11,428 bases of DNA from NCBI GenBank assembly GCA_049281195.1, contig JBAPRR010000093.1, positions 1 through 11,428 of the forward strand, given 5' to 3'. Positions 6,458 to 11,428 of this stretch are shown piece by piece. A program made the position numbers and the translations under genes. The notes under the pieces were generated by a model that was not told where the DNA came from, did no database searches, and was given only the letters and a program-made list of their open reading frames with translations. Origin of the DNA: JBAPRR01 sp049281195. Its GTDB lineage: Bacteria; Actinomycetota; Acidimicrobiia; Acidimicrobiales; CAVXTF01. Every line of letters starts with the position of its first letter. The first letter of the stretch is position 1.

Positions 6458-7195
6458 CGTTTCGTCCTCCTCGGTTACCCAGGTCCCCGGCTCCCAGGTG
6501 AAGCTCGAGCGTACGTGCAGCGGAACGTGGTGATTGCGCGCGAATTCGACGGACCTCAGCATCAGGACCCGCCCCCCACACGACGAGATCTCGAGCATCT
6601 CCTCGAAGCTCACCCGGTTGAGCTTCCGCGCCGACGGGACGATCCGCGGATCAGCACTGAACACCCCGGACACATCCGTGTAGATCTCACAGGCATCGGC
6701 ACCGAGTGCCGCGGCGAGGGCCACCGCTGTGACGTCGGAACCTCCGCGACCGAGGGTGGTGACATCGCGGTCGGTCGAGACCCCCTGGAAGCCTGCAACG
6801 ACCGGAACCTGCCCCTTGGCGAGCGCTTCTCTGAGCCTGTCACCCTTGACCTCGAGGATCTTGGCCCGGGTGTGGTTGGTGTCGGTCACGATCCCCGCCT
6901 GGCTCCCGGTGAAGCTCACCCCATCCACATCGCGCTTCGCCAGCGCCAGGCACAGAAGCGACATCGAGACCCGTTCACCCGACGTCAGCAGCATGTCCAT
7001 CTCGCGTGCGGGCTGGACGTCACTCGTCTCGTTCGCCAACCGCAGCAGATCGTCCGTGGTCTTCCCCATAGCGCTGACGACCACCACGACGTCGTCACCC
7101 CGCCTCTTCGTGCGGGCCACGTGATCGGCGACGGCACGCATCCGGTCGGTATCGCCGACGGATGTCCCCCCGAACTTCTGGACCACTAGCGCCAT
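5975..7195 (-). CDS. lysC: Aspartokinase (alpha subunit, ACT-regulated)
   Basis: Aspartokinase phosphorylates L-aspartate with ATP, the first committed step to lysine, threonine and methionine. The 406-residue protein has KFGGTSVG (7-14), TSGER (71-75), GFQG (135-138) and GRGGSD (149-154) in the kinase domain, then two ACT domains (about 262-330 and 341-402) that in this family bind lysine and threonine. Length and layout match the corynebacterial alpha-2-beta-2 type, with an internal beta-subunit start at Met247. By alignment from memory, Ser298 corresponds to C. glutamicum Ser301 and Ser306 to its Thr311, positions where changes relieve feedback inhibition. This suggests normal allosteric control with a conservative Thr-to-Ser difference. 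The ATG start is supported by TAGCGT six bases upstream. No lysine riboswitch fits in the 136-bp upstream gap. Confidence 0.97.
   Translation of the reverse strand: MALVVQKFGGTSVGDTDRMRAVADHVARTKRRGDDVVVVVSAMGKTTDDLLRLANETSDVQPAREMDMLLTSGERVSMSLLCLALAKRDVDGVSFTGSQAGIVTDTNHTRAKILEVKGDRLREALAKGQVPVVAGFQGVSTDRDVTTLGRGGSDVTAVALAAALGADACEIYTDVSGVFSADPRIVPSARKLNRVSFEEMLEISSCGGRVLMLRSVEFARNHHVPLHVRSSFTWEPGTWVTEEDETMEQAVVTAVAHDDTEAKVTLTGVPDHPGVAAAVFRALADRNVNVDMIVQNTSVHGTTDISFTVPTVDLAASLEITRALAADIGAGEVLADEHIAKVALIGAGMKSHPGISATMFETLAKEGINIEMISTSPIRISCVVRADLGEQATRALHTAFDLDGSF
6466..6472 (-). promoter_or_regulatory. Internal Shine-Dalgarno GAGGAGG for the lysC beta start
   Basis: GAGGAGG on the minus strand stands 8 nt before ATG 6457, inside lysC codons for Glu-Glu-Asp. 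It is the strongest ribosome-binding sequence I see in the window, and it decides the internal start. Confidence 0.75.
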
Positions 7196-7201
7196 GAATC
7201 G

Positions 7202-7207
7202 ACGCTA
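7202..7207 (-). promoter_or_regulatory. Candidate -10 element TAGCGT of lysC (leaderless)
   Basis: TAGCGT on the minus strand ends 6 nt before the lysC ATG (7195), so the transcript should start at or next to the ATG. The best -35 candidate is the weak TTAGCC, 16 bases upstream. No good Shine-Dalgarno site is present. Confidence 0.5.
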
Positions 7208-7212
7208 CCTGG

Positions 7213-7300
7213 CCAGGCGGCGAGGCTAAGTCAGGCGTGGATCAGGCGTGAGCTGAGGTTTGCTGAGGCTTTGCTGAGGCCGTGCTGAGGCGAAACCAGG
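7213..7300. repeat. Helically phased AGG repeat array between lysC and the first cyclophilin
   Basis: AGG triplets in the contexts CCAGG, CGAGG, TCAGGCGTG (twice), CTGAGG (four times) and CCAGG start at 7215, 7223, 7233, 7244, 7256, 7266, 7277, 7288 and 7298. The mean spacing is 83/8, about 10.4 bp, nearly one helical turn. The array fills the space between the candidate -10 elements of two divergent genes. It could be a multi-site operator lying on one DNA face or a slippage product of a unit of about 11 bp. Confidence 0.7.
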
Positions 7301-7317
7301 CCCCGTGGCTGCTCAAC

Positions 7318-7323
7318 TAGGGT
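7318..7323 (+). promoter_or_regulatory. Candidate -10 element TAGGGT of the membrane cyclophilin (leaderless)
   Basis: TAGGGT ends exactly 8 nt before GTG 7332. The AGGG inside it could instead be read as a Shine-Dalgarno site at 9-nt spacing, so two interpretations remain. Both support GTG 7332 over GTG 7305. Confidence 0.45.
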
Positions 7324-7331
7324 GTCCCCCC

Positions 7332-8210
7332 GTGCCCAGGCCGGAGAAACGTGCTCGACAAAAGGCTGCGCGAGCAGCTCGGCTCGCAGAGCTGCAGAAG
7401 ACGCGTAAGCGGCAAGCCAATATCCGGAGAGCAACGATCATCGTTTTCCTGGCGGCCATAGCGGTCGGGATCTTCGCTCTGGTCGGCGGCTTCAGTAACA
7501 GCAAGGCAACGGCTCCGACCACAACGGTCAAGCCCGCCACGTCGTCGACCACCTCGACCACCTCGACGACTTCTTCCTCGTCGACCAGCACAACCGTGTC
7601 CGCCAAGCAGGCCACCGCCAACAGCGTCGCGGCAACCGCAGGGTGCCCGAGCAATCCCTACACGAAGCTCACCAAGGGATCGTGGTCGAAGCCGCCTGCA
7701 ATGACGATCGACACCTCCAAGACCTATCTGGCCACGGTCAAGACCGACGTCGGCACATTCGTCATCACCTTGAACGCCAAGGAATCGCCGATCGCGGTCA
7801 ACAGCTTCGTCTTCCTGGCGCAGCACGACTTCTACAACTGCGTGATCTTCCACCGGGTCATCCCGGGCTTCGTGGTGCAGGGGGGCGACCCGACAGGCAC
7901 GGGATCGGGCGGACCCGGCTACTCCTACACGGAAGAAGGCCCCCCCACCGCCAGTCCGCAGTACCCGCTCGGCGCGGTCGCGATGGCCAACTCCAACTCC
8001 CCCTCCACTCATGACCCGACCACCAACGGCAGCCAGTTCTTCATCGTGACCGGATCTTCCGGCGAATCCCTCCCCAACGACTACGTGCTGTTCGGCCAGG
8101 TCACATCGGGAATGAGCGTCGTGAACCAGATCAACAATGACGGGAGCTCAAGTGGAGTACCCCCGACGGTGACCCACCGGATGCTCAGCGTCACAATTTC
8201 GGACAGTTAG
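7332..8210 (+). CDS. Membrane-anchored cyclophilin-type peptidyl-prolyl cis-trans isomerase
   Basis: Cyclophilins catalyse cis-trans isomerisation of Xaa-Pro bonds during folding. The 292-residue protein has a strongly basic N-terminus (1-33), one membrane helix (about 35-54), a Ser/Thr-rich linker (about 59-90) and a C-terminal cyclophilin domain (about 120-292). Active-site residues are in place: Arg175, Phe180 and Gln183 in FHRVIPGFVVQGGD, and the NGSQFFI block. The charge pattern predicts an N-inside, C-outside topology, so the enzyme should act on exported proteins outside the membrane. Cys105 and Cys170 are absent from the soluble neighbour and might form a disulphide. GTG 7332 is chosen because TAGGGT lies 8 nt upstream; GTG 7305 would only add nine unlikely residues. 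A paralogue follows directly downstream. Confidence 0.93.
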   Translation: MPRPEKRARQKAARAARLAELQKTRKRQANIRRATIIVFLAAIAVGIFALVGGFSNSKATAPTTTVKPATSSTTSTTSTTSSSSTSTTVSAKQATANSVAATAGCPSNPYTKLTKGSWSKPPAMTIDTSKTYLATVKTDVGTFVITLNAKESPIAVNSFVFLAQHDFYNCVIFHRVIPGFVVQGGDPTGTGSGGPGYSYTEEGPPTASPQYPLGAVAMANSNSPSTHDPTTNGSQFFIVTGSSGESLPNDYVLFGQVTSGMSVVNQINNDGSSSGVPPTVTHRMLSVTISDS

Positions 8211-8228
8211 GCCTTCTGGTACCTAAAA

Positions 8229-8323
8229 ACCTGGTTACCTGCAAGCCACTCTGAGCTGGGGCTGGGAACCTGATTTGGGCAGAGGACCTGCTCTGGGGCA
8301 GGGCACCTGCTCTGGAACCCTGG
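8229..8323. repeat. Imperfect ACCTG repeats between the two cyclophilin genes
   Basis: ACCTG recurs at 8229, 8237, 8268, 8286 and 8305. The last three head units of 18-19 bp: ACCTGATTTGGGCAGAGG, ACCTGCTCTGGGGCAGGGC and ACCTGCTCTGGAACCCTGG. CCTGC and GCAGG within a unit could pair in a small hairpin, but no T-tract follows, so I do not call a terminator. The rest of the 282-bp gap holds no gene. TAGTTT at 8384-8389 is a possible -10 for the second cyclophilin, with a leader of about 95 nt, but support is weak. Confidence 0.55.
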
Positions 8324-8477
8324 TGGGAGTGGAGCCGCGCGATGCGGATCTGAGGACGCGGATCCAACAGTCGGCCCGGGTCTTAGTTTCTGAGGGGTAG
8401 AACCACAGAGCTGACCGATACGTAGACCGCACGGACCACCCATTCACAGCCGAGACCATCGATATACCGCTGACACA

Positions 8478-8483
8478 GAGGAG
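8478..8483 (+). promoter_or_regulatory. Shine-Dalgarno GAGGAG of the second cyclophilin
   Basis: GAGGAG stands 9 nt before GTG 8493 and fixes this start over ATG 8529. Unlike most first genes in the window, this gene has no TANNNT hexamer 6-8 nt before its start codon, so its mRNA must have a leader. Confidence 0.7.
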
Positions 8484-8492
8484 CGAAATCTC

Positions 8493-9014
8493 GTGAAGGA
8501 AAAGAAGCAGTACAAGTCCGAGCCCCCGATGAGTATCGACCCTGAGAAGCGATACACCGCTGAGATGGTCACCTCCAAGGGCACCCTTTCGATCGCCCTC
8601 GACCCGCACGCCGCTCCACGAACCGTGAACAGCTTCGTGTTCTTGGCTCGCGAGGGTTACTACGACGGGGTCGTTTTCCACCGCATCATCCCAGGCTTCG
8701 TGGTCCAGGGTGGAGACCCCACCGGGACCGGTCGGGGAGGTCCGGGCTACCAATTCGCCGACGAGCTGCCGAAAGCCGGCCGCTACGAGCTCGGGTCGCT
8801 TGCGATGGCGAATGCCGGACCCAACACCAACGGCAGCCAGTTCTTCATCATCAGTGGGCCCGACGGTATGCGGCTCCCCCCGAATTACGCGTTGTTCGGA
8901 AAGGTGGTCTCCGGCCTGGAGGCAGTCGCTGACATGGACGCTGCCGGGTCACCCGGCGGGACTCCGGTGGAGAAGGTGACCATCGAGTCGGTGACCATCA
9001 CCGAGTCCGACTGA
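8493..9014 (+). CDS. Soluble cyclophilin-type peptidyl-prolyl cis-trans isomerase
   Basis: The 173-residue protein is a single cyclophilin domain with no signal peptide or membrane segment, so it should be cytoplasmic. Arg64, Phe69 and Gln72 in FHRIIPGFVVQGGD and the block NTNGSQFFII form the usual active site. Length fits the small bacterial cyclophilins. It is closely related to the domain of the upstream membrane-anchored protein (shared FVVQGGDPTGTG and NGSQFFI blocks, same gene order as a tandem duplicate) but has no cysteine at all. The GTG start has GAGGAG nine bases upstream. It may be expressed with its neighbour or from a promoter in the 282-bp gap. It converges on the S51 peptidase gene with 58 bp between stops, a gap without a clear terminator. 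Confidence 0.94.
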   Translation: MKEKKQYKSEPPMSIDPEKRYTAEMVTSKGTLSIALDPHAAPRTVNSFVFLAREGYYDGVVFHRIIPGFVVQGGDPTGTGRGGPGYQFADELPKAGRYELGSLAMANAGPNTNGSQFFIISGPDGMRLPPNYALFGKVVSGLEAVADMDAAGSPGGTPVEKVTIESVTITESD

Positions 9015-9072
9015 GGCTCAGCTGTTTCGGGGCGCCTTGCTCGTTTGGGTCGCCTTATGGAGGGGTGGGGAG

Positions 9073-9744
9073 TCAGGGCAGGGATGACATGGCGGCCGGC
9101 TTGCCGCTCACGAAGACCTGAACTTTCCCCTGGCCTGATTCGCTCCAGCTGCCGTCGGGCTGGCGAATCAATGCGGTCTTTTCAGGGATGCCCACCACTG
9201 GAACTCCGGGAGCTGCAAGAACCAACGAGCGGTGAACCTTCGCCGAGTTCTCGTCGCCGAAGTGAGGGATGACCGCCAGCTGCTCGATCATCCCCAGTCC
9301 AACTGTCAGCGCCCCGCCCCTCGGGTCCACCATGGGGTCGGTGAGAACCATCGCTCCAGCCGACGAACCGGCCACCACGGCTCCGTTCCGCCAGGCCTCG
9401 AGCAGCGCCTCCCAGGTGGCTGAGCTCTTGAGTACGGAGCGCAGATGCATGGGAGACCCGCCGCTCAGATAGACGAAGCGCGCCGAGCGAACCTCCTGTG
9501 CATTGGCCGGATCCTCAGCGTCGGTTCGACCGAGAACCATCAGACCCCTCGCCTTCGCGCCCAGACGGTCGAACCACCTGACGGCGGTTGCCACCGCTTT
9601 GTCCGGGTGCTCATAGGCAGCCGCCGTGGGCAGGATCAGGACCTCATCGGCTCCCGACTCCTCGAGAAGCTGGGCATCGAAATCGCAGCCGTCCGTCCAT
9701 TCTCCGCCTCCGACGAGCGCGACAGGACCGAGGGACGAAGGCAT
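9073..9744 (-). CDS. Peptidase S51 family protein (peptidase E/cyanophycinase-like)
   Basis: Family S51 enzymes are serine peptidases with a class I glutamine amidotransferase-like fold. Peptidase E cleaves Asp-Xaa dipeptides, and cyanophycinase degrades the Arg-Asp storage polymer cyanophycin. The 223-residue protein has the nucleophile elbow GSSAGAM (Ser128), YLSGGSP (92-98), an N-terminal VGGGE motif (11-15) and a likely catalytic His161 in PHFGDEN. Length is close to E. coli peptidase E (229). It is shorter than most cyanophycinases, and no cyanophycin synthetase is in view, so the substrate is open: peptidase E-like activity is likelier. There is no signal peptide. TACACT lies 8 nt before the ATG. 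The gene is divergent from the short-chain dehydrogenase, with a 13-bp tandem repeat between them. Confidence 0.85.
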   Translation of the reverse strand: MPSSLGPVALVGGGEWTDGCDFDAQLLEESGADEVLILPTAAAYEHPDKAVATAVRWFDRLGAKARGLMVLGRTDAEDPANAQEVRSARFVYLSGGSPMHLRSVLKSSATWEALLEAWRNGAVVAGSSAGAMVLTDPMVDPRGGALTVGLGMIEQLAVIPHFGDENSAKVHRSLVLAAPGVPVVGIPEKTALIRQPDGSWSESGQGKVQVFVSGKPAAMSSLP

Positions 9745-9752
9745 GGTCGGTG

Positions 9753-9758
9753 AGTGTA
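9753..9758 (-). promoter_or_regulatory. Candidate -10 element TACACT of the S51 peptidase gene (leaderless)
   Basis: TACACT on the minus strand ends exactly 8 nt before ATG 9744, and no Shine-Dalgarno site precedes the ATG. The transcript would start at or near the start codon. Confidence 0.5.
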
Positions 9759-9787
9759 CGAGTCGTGAGGACGTGGCCGCCTATTGG

Positions 9788-9839
9788 CCCGGTCTGTTGG
9801 CCCGGTCTGTTGACCCGGTCTGTTGACCCGGTCTGCCGA
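9788..9839. repeat. 13-bp tandem repeat, four copies, in a divergent promoter region
   Basis: CCCGGTCTGTTGG or CCCGGTCTGTTGA is repeated at 9788-9800, 9801-9813, 9814-9826 and, with CCGA ending, 9827-9839. Another CCCGG follows. The array lies between the candidate -10 elements of the S51 gene and the dehydrogenase gene. The units are nearly identical, which suggests recent expansion. Confidence 0.9.
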
Positions 9840-9867
9840 ACCCGGGGACCGGACACCCCACCTCAAA

Positions 9868-9873
9868 TAGGCT
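9868..9873 (+). promoter_or_regulatory. Candidate -10 element TAGGCT of the short-chain dehydrogenase (leaderless)
   Basis: TAGGCT ends exactly 8 nt before ATG 9882. It supports that ATG over the far-upstream in-frame start at 9588, which would run through the S51 gene and the 13-bp repeat. Confidence 0.5.
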
Positions 9874-9881
9874 TCTCGGCA

Positions 9882-10787
9882 ATGCCCCCCGATTCTCACT
9901 TCGAGGGCAAGGTGGCGATCGTGACCGGAGCCGCATCCGGCATCGGTCTCGCTTTGGCCCGTGCACTCGTAGTCCGAGGAGCGTCGGTCGTCTTCTGCGA
10001 CATCGACGAGGAGGGTGCACGGAAGGCCGCCGACGAGCTCCACGCCGGGCCACCCGGTCGCGCTTCAGCCGCGGGCCTGGATGTTCGAAACTCAGATGCC
10101 GTCACCGAGCTGGTCGAGCGAACCGCCAGGGACCACGGCCACCTGGACCTGATCTTCAACAACGCGGGCATCGCTGTTGGTGGCCGCATCAGCGACATGA
10201 CACTGGCCCACTTCGACCGGGCTATCGACGTGAATCTTCGAGGCGTGATCAACGGTGTTATGGCCGCCTACCCGATCATGATCCGCCAAGGCCGCGGTCA
10301 CATCGTCAACACCGCTTCTTCCGCCGGCCTGTTGCCGGGCCCCGGTCTCGGTCCCTATGCAATGACGAAGCACGCAGTCGTGGGCCTGAGTATCAGCCTC
10401 CGCCCCGAAGCCGCCACAAACGGGGTCCGGGTGAGCGTCGTATGCCCGGGCGTCATCGACACCCCCCTCCTGGACAGGAAGAACCCATCTGACTTGCCTG
10501 ACGTCGCGAGCTATTCCGGGGGTGGTCGCGAGGCTCTAGAAAAGGCGATGGGTAAGGCGTACCCGGCGGAGCTGCTCGCCCGGGACGTCCTAGTCGGAGT
10601 AGCCAGAAACAGAGCGATCATCGTCGCCCCGCACCATGCCCGGCGAGCCTGGTTCGCCTACCGGATGGCTCCCGTCCTGGTCCAGCGCTTCGTCGACAGG
10701 TCTTTCGCCAAGATGGGATCCCGGTATCTCGGAGACGCAGCGGCCGGCACGGTGAGAGCTTCGAGCTCGGAGTCGCCCGGCGCCTGA
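9882..10787 (+). CDS. Short-chain dehydrogenase/reductase (classical SDR)
   Basis: Classical SDRs are NAD(P)-dependent oxidoreductases of alcohols, ketones or acyl thioesters. The 301-residue product shows TGAASGIG (15-22), NNAG (93-96), catalytic Ser146, and YAMTK with Tyr159 and Lys163. Asp40 after the second strand (VVFCDID) favours NAD(H) over NADP(H). At 301 residues it is longer than the 250-residue core; the extra C-terminal part (about 225-300) is basic and aromatic in places, as in SDRs with a C-terminal extension. The substrate cannot be told. Its downstream neighbour on the same strand is a 3-hydroxyacyl-CoA dehydrogenase, which hints at lipid or acyl-CoA metabolism, but the 157-bp gap and separate -10 argue against a simple operon. 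Bases upstream in frame (from 9588) are not part of the gene. Confidence 0.9.
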   Translation: MPPDSHFEGKVAIVTGAASGIGLALARALVVRGASVVFCDIDEEGARKAADELHAGPPGRASAAGLDVRNSDAVTELVERTARDHGHLDLIFNNAGIAVGGRISDMTLAHFDRAIDVNLRGVINGVMAAYPIMIRQGRGHIVNTASSAGLLPGPGLGPYAMTKHAVVGLSISLRPEAATNGVRVSVVCPGVIDTPLLDRKNPSDLPDVASYSGGGREALEKAMGKAYPAELLARDVLVGVARNRAIIVAPHHARRAWFAYRMAPVLVQRFVDRSFAKMGSRYLGDAAAGTVRASSSESPGA

Positions 10788-10894
10788 CTGGGCGTGGCAG
10801 GGCGTGCTGTCGGCTGGCGAGGGTGATTGGGCCTGGCCGGGTGATTGGGCCTGGCCGGGTGATTGGACCTGACCGGGTGACTGGGCCTGGCAGG
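10785..10894. repeat. 18-bp tandem repeat upstream of the acyl-CoA dehydrogenase gene
   Basis: GTGATTGGGCCTGGCCGG is repeated at 10823-10840, 10841-10858, 10859-10876 (two changes) and 10877-10894 (two changes). A decayed copy, TGACTGGGCGTGGCAGG, begins at the stop codon of the upstream gene (10785). It fills most of the 157-bp gap and ends about 36 bp before the next candidate -10. No terminator is evident. Confidence 0.9.
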
Positions 10895-10930
10895 GGCAAC
10901 CGGGCTGGCGAGCAGGAAGCTACTGACCAG

Positions 10931-10936
10931 TAACAT
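10931..10936 (+). promoter_or_regulatory. Candidate -10 element TAACAT of the hydroxyacyl-CoA dehydrogenase (leaderless)
   Basis: TAACAT ends exactly 8 nt before ATG 10945. A short AGG at 10937-10939 could act as a weak ribosome site if the transcript starts earlier, but the geometry matches the other leaderless candidates. Confidence 0.5.
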
Positions 10937-10944
10937 AGGCCGCC

Positions 10945-11428
10945 ATGTCAAACTCAACTGTCGGCATCGTGGGCTCGGGGATCATGGGCTCGGGCATTAC
11001 CGAGTGCGCCGCCCTTAACGGCCTTGAAGTGATCCTGGTATCCAGGGAGCAGTCAACGGCCGATGCCGCGGTCGCCGGAATCGAGAAGTCCCTCAACCGC
11101 CAGGTGGACAAGGGCAAGATCGGCGACACCGAGCGCAACGACGCTCTTTCGAGGGTCAAAGCGGAGTCGGACATCGGAAGCCTCGCCGAGTGCGATCTCG
11201 TCATCGAAGCCGTCATCGAGAATCTCGCCGACAAGAAGCGGATCTTCCACATCGTCGATCGCGAGTGCAAAAACCACACGATCATTGCCACGAACACGTC
11301 CACCTTCCCCGTAGTCGAGCTGGCAATGGAGACGGGGCGGCCCGAAAAGGTCTGCGGCGTGCACTTCTTCAACCCCGTCTCGGCCATGCCCCTGGTCGAG
11401 ATCGTCCGCCCGATCACCGCGTCGGAAG
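10945..11428 (+). CDS. 3-hydroxyacyl-CoA (3-hydroxybutyryl-CoA) dehydrogenase, 3' end outside the window
   Basis: The enzyme interconverts 3-hydroxyacyl-CoA and 3-ketoacyl-CoA with NAD(P) in beta-oxidation or butanoate/polyhydroxyalkanoate metabolism. The 161 visible residues cover the N-terminal Rossmann domain: GSGIMGSG (10-17) for the cofactor, DLVIEAV (84-90), NTST with Ser119, and HFFNP with His140, then Glu152 in LVEIV. The Ser-His spacing of 21 and His-Glu spacing of 12 match the catalytic residues of characterised members (Ser137, His158, Glu170 in the human enzyme). The helical C-terminal domain lies beyond the right edge. The start near a Rossmann strand suggests the stand-alone HbdA/FadB2 type rather than a fused multifunctional protein, but the missing end prevents certainty. 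TAACAT stands 8 nt before the ATG. Confidence 0.93.
   Translation, partial: MSNSTVGIVGSGIMGSGITECAALNGLEVILVSREQSTADAAVAGIEKSLNRQVDKGKIGDTERNDALSRVKAESDIGSLAECDLVIEAVIENLADKKRIFHIVDRECKNHTIIATNTSTFPVVELAMETGRPEKVCGVHFFNPVSAMPLVEIVRPITASE

Noticed and set aside
7196..7331. Lysine riboswitch upstream of lysC
   Set aside because: The gap is only 136 bp, is filled by the AGG repeat array, and the likely transcript start is at the ATG, so there is no room for an aptamer in the lysC leader.
7305..7331. GTG 7305 as the start of the membrane cyclophilin
   Set aside because: It has no ribosome site or spaced -10, and the added nine residues do not fit the basic N-terminus. GTG 7332 has TAGGGT 8 nt upstream.
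9015..9072. Bidirectional terminator between the soluble cyclophilin and S51 genes
   Set aside because: Only a four-base pairing (GGCG/CGCC) is visible and there is no T-tract. I cannot support a terminator.
9073..9744. Calling the S51 gene a cyanophycinase and inferring cyanophycin metabolism
   Set aside because: The protein is short, near peptidase E length, and no cyanophycin synthetase is in the window.
9588..9881. Upstream in-frame extension of the SDR gene to 9588
   Set aside because: It would overlap the S51 gene on the other strand and translate the 13-bp repeat. The SDR fold begins right after ATG 9882, which has a well-placed -10.
9788..10894. CRISPR array
   Set aside because: The repeats are 13 and 18 bp, directly adjacent without unique spacers, and no cas gene is present.
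10618..10957. Minus-strand open frames with Pro/Thr/Ile repeats over the 18-bp array
   Set aside because: The peptides simply translate the tandem repeat. They have no start signal and overlap the SDR 3' end in antisense.

Overview
The window comes from a high-GC bacterium, most likely an actinobacterium (Actinomycetota, perhaps an Acidimicrobiia-like lineage). The evidence is the GC-rich coding bias, a corynebacterial-type aspartokinase with an internal second start, a membrane-anchored cyclophilin with a Ser/Thr-rich linker, and promoters that seem to produce leaderless mRNAs. No database was consulted, so the lineage is an inference. The gene content is chromosomal housekeeping and metabolism. 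I see no transposase, phage, CRISPR or toxin gene.

Layout, left to right. A hexamer-periodic low-complexity stretch (1-190) may be the start of a minus-strand gene that leaves the window. rmuC (minus) is divergent from a long plus-strand gene encoding a fused alpha+beta E1 component of a 2-oxoacid dehydrogenase. A PhoU-like gene follows on the plus strand, with an in-frame 18-bp tandem repeat at its 5' end. The lysine/threonine/methionine entry operon lysC-asd (minus) converges on it; the two genes overlap as TGATG, and lysC carries a well-formed internal start for a beta subunit. Divergent from lysC are two cyclophilins in a row, the first membrane-anchored and the second soluble. A peptidase S51 (peptidase E/cyanophycinase-like) gene on the minus strand is divergent from a short-chain dehydrogenase, and the window ends inside a 3-hydroxyacyl-CoA dehydrogenase gene.

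Two patterns run across the genes. First, nearly every gene that starts a transcription unit has a TANNNT hexamer exactly 8 nt (sometimes 6 nt) before its start codon and no clear separate Shine-Dalgarno site. Genes inside units (asd, the second cyclophilin, lysC-beta) have purine-rich Shine-Dalgarno sites instead. This fits leaderless transcription of first genes and leadered translation of internal ones. Second, most intergenic gaps hold their own short GC-rich tandem repeat, with a unit unique to that gap and placed just upstream of these -10 elements. The most regular lies between lysC and the first cyclophilin, where AGG recurs about every 10.4 bp. I rate these two patterns as the most interesting content of the window; the proteins belong to known families.
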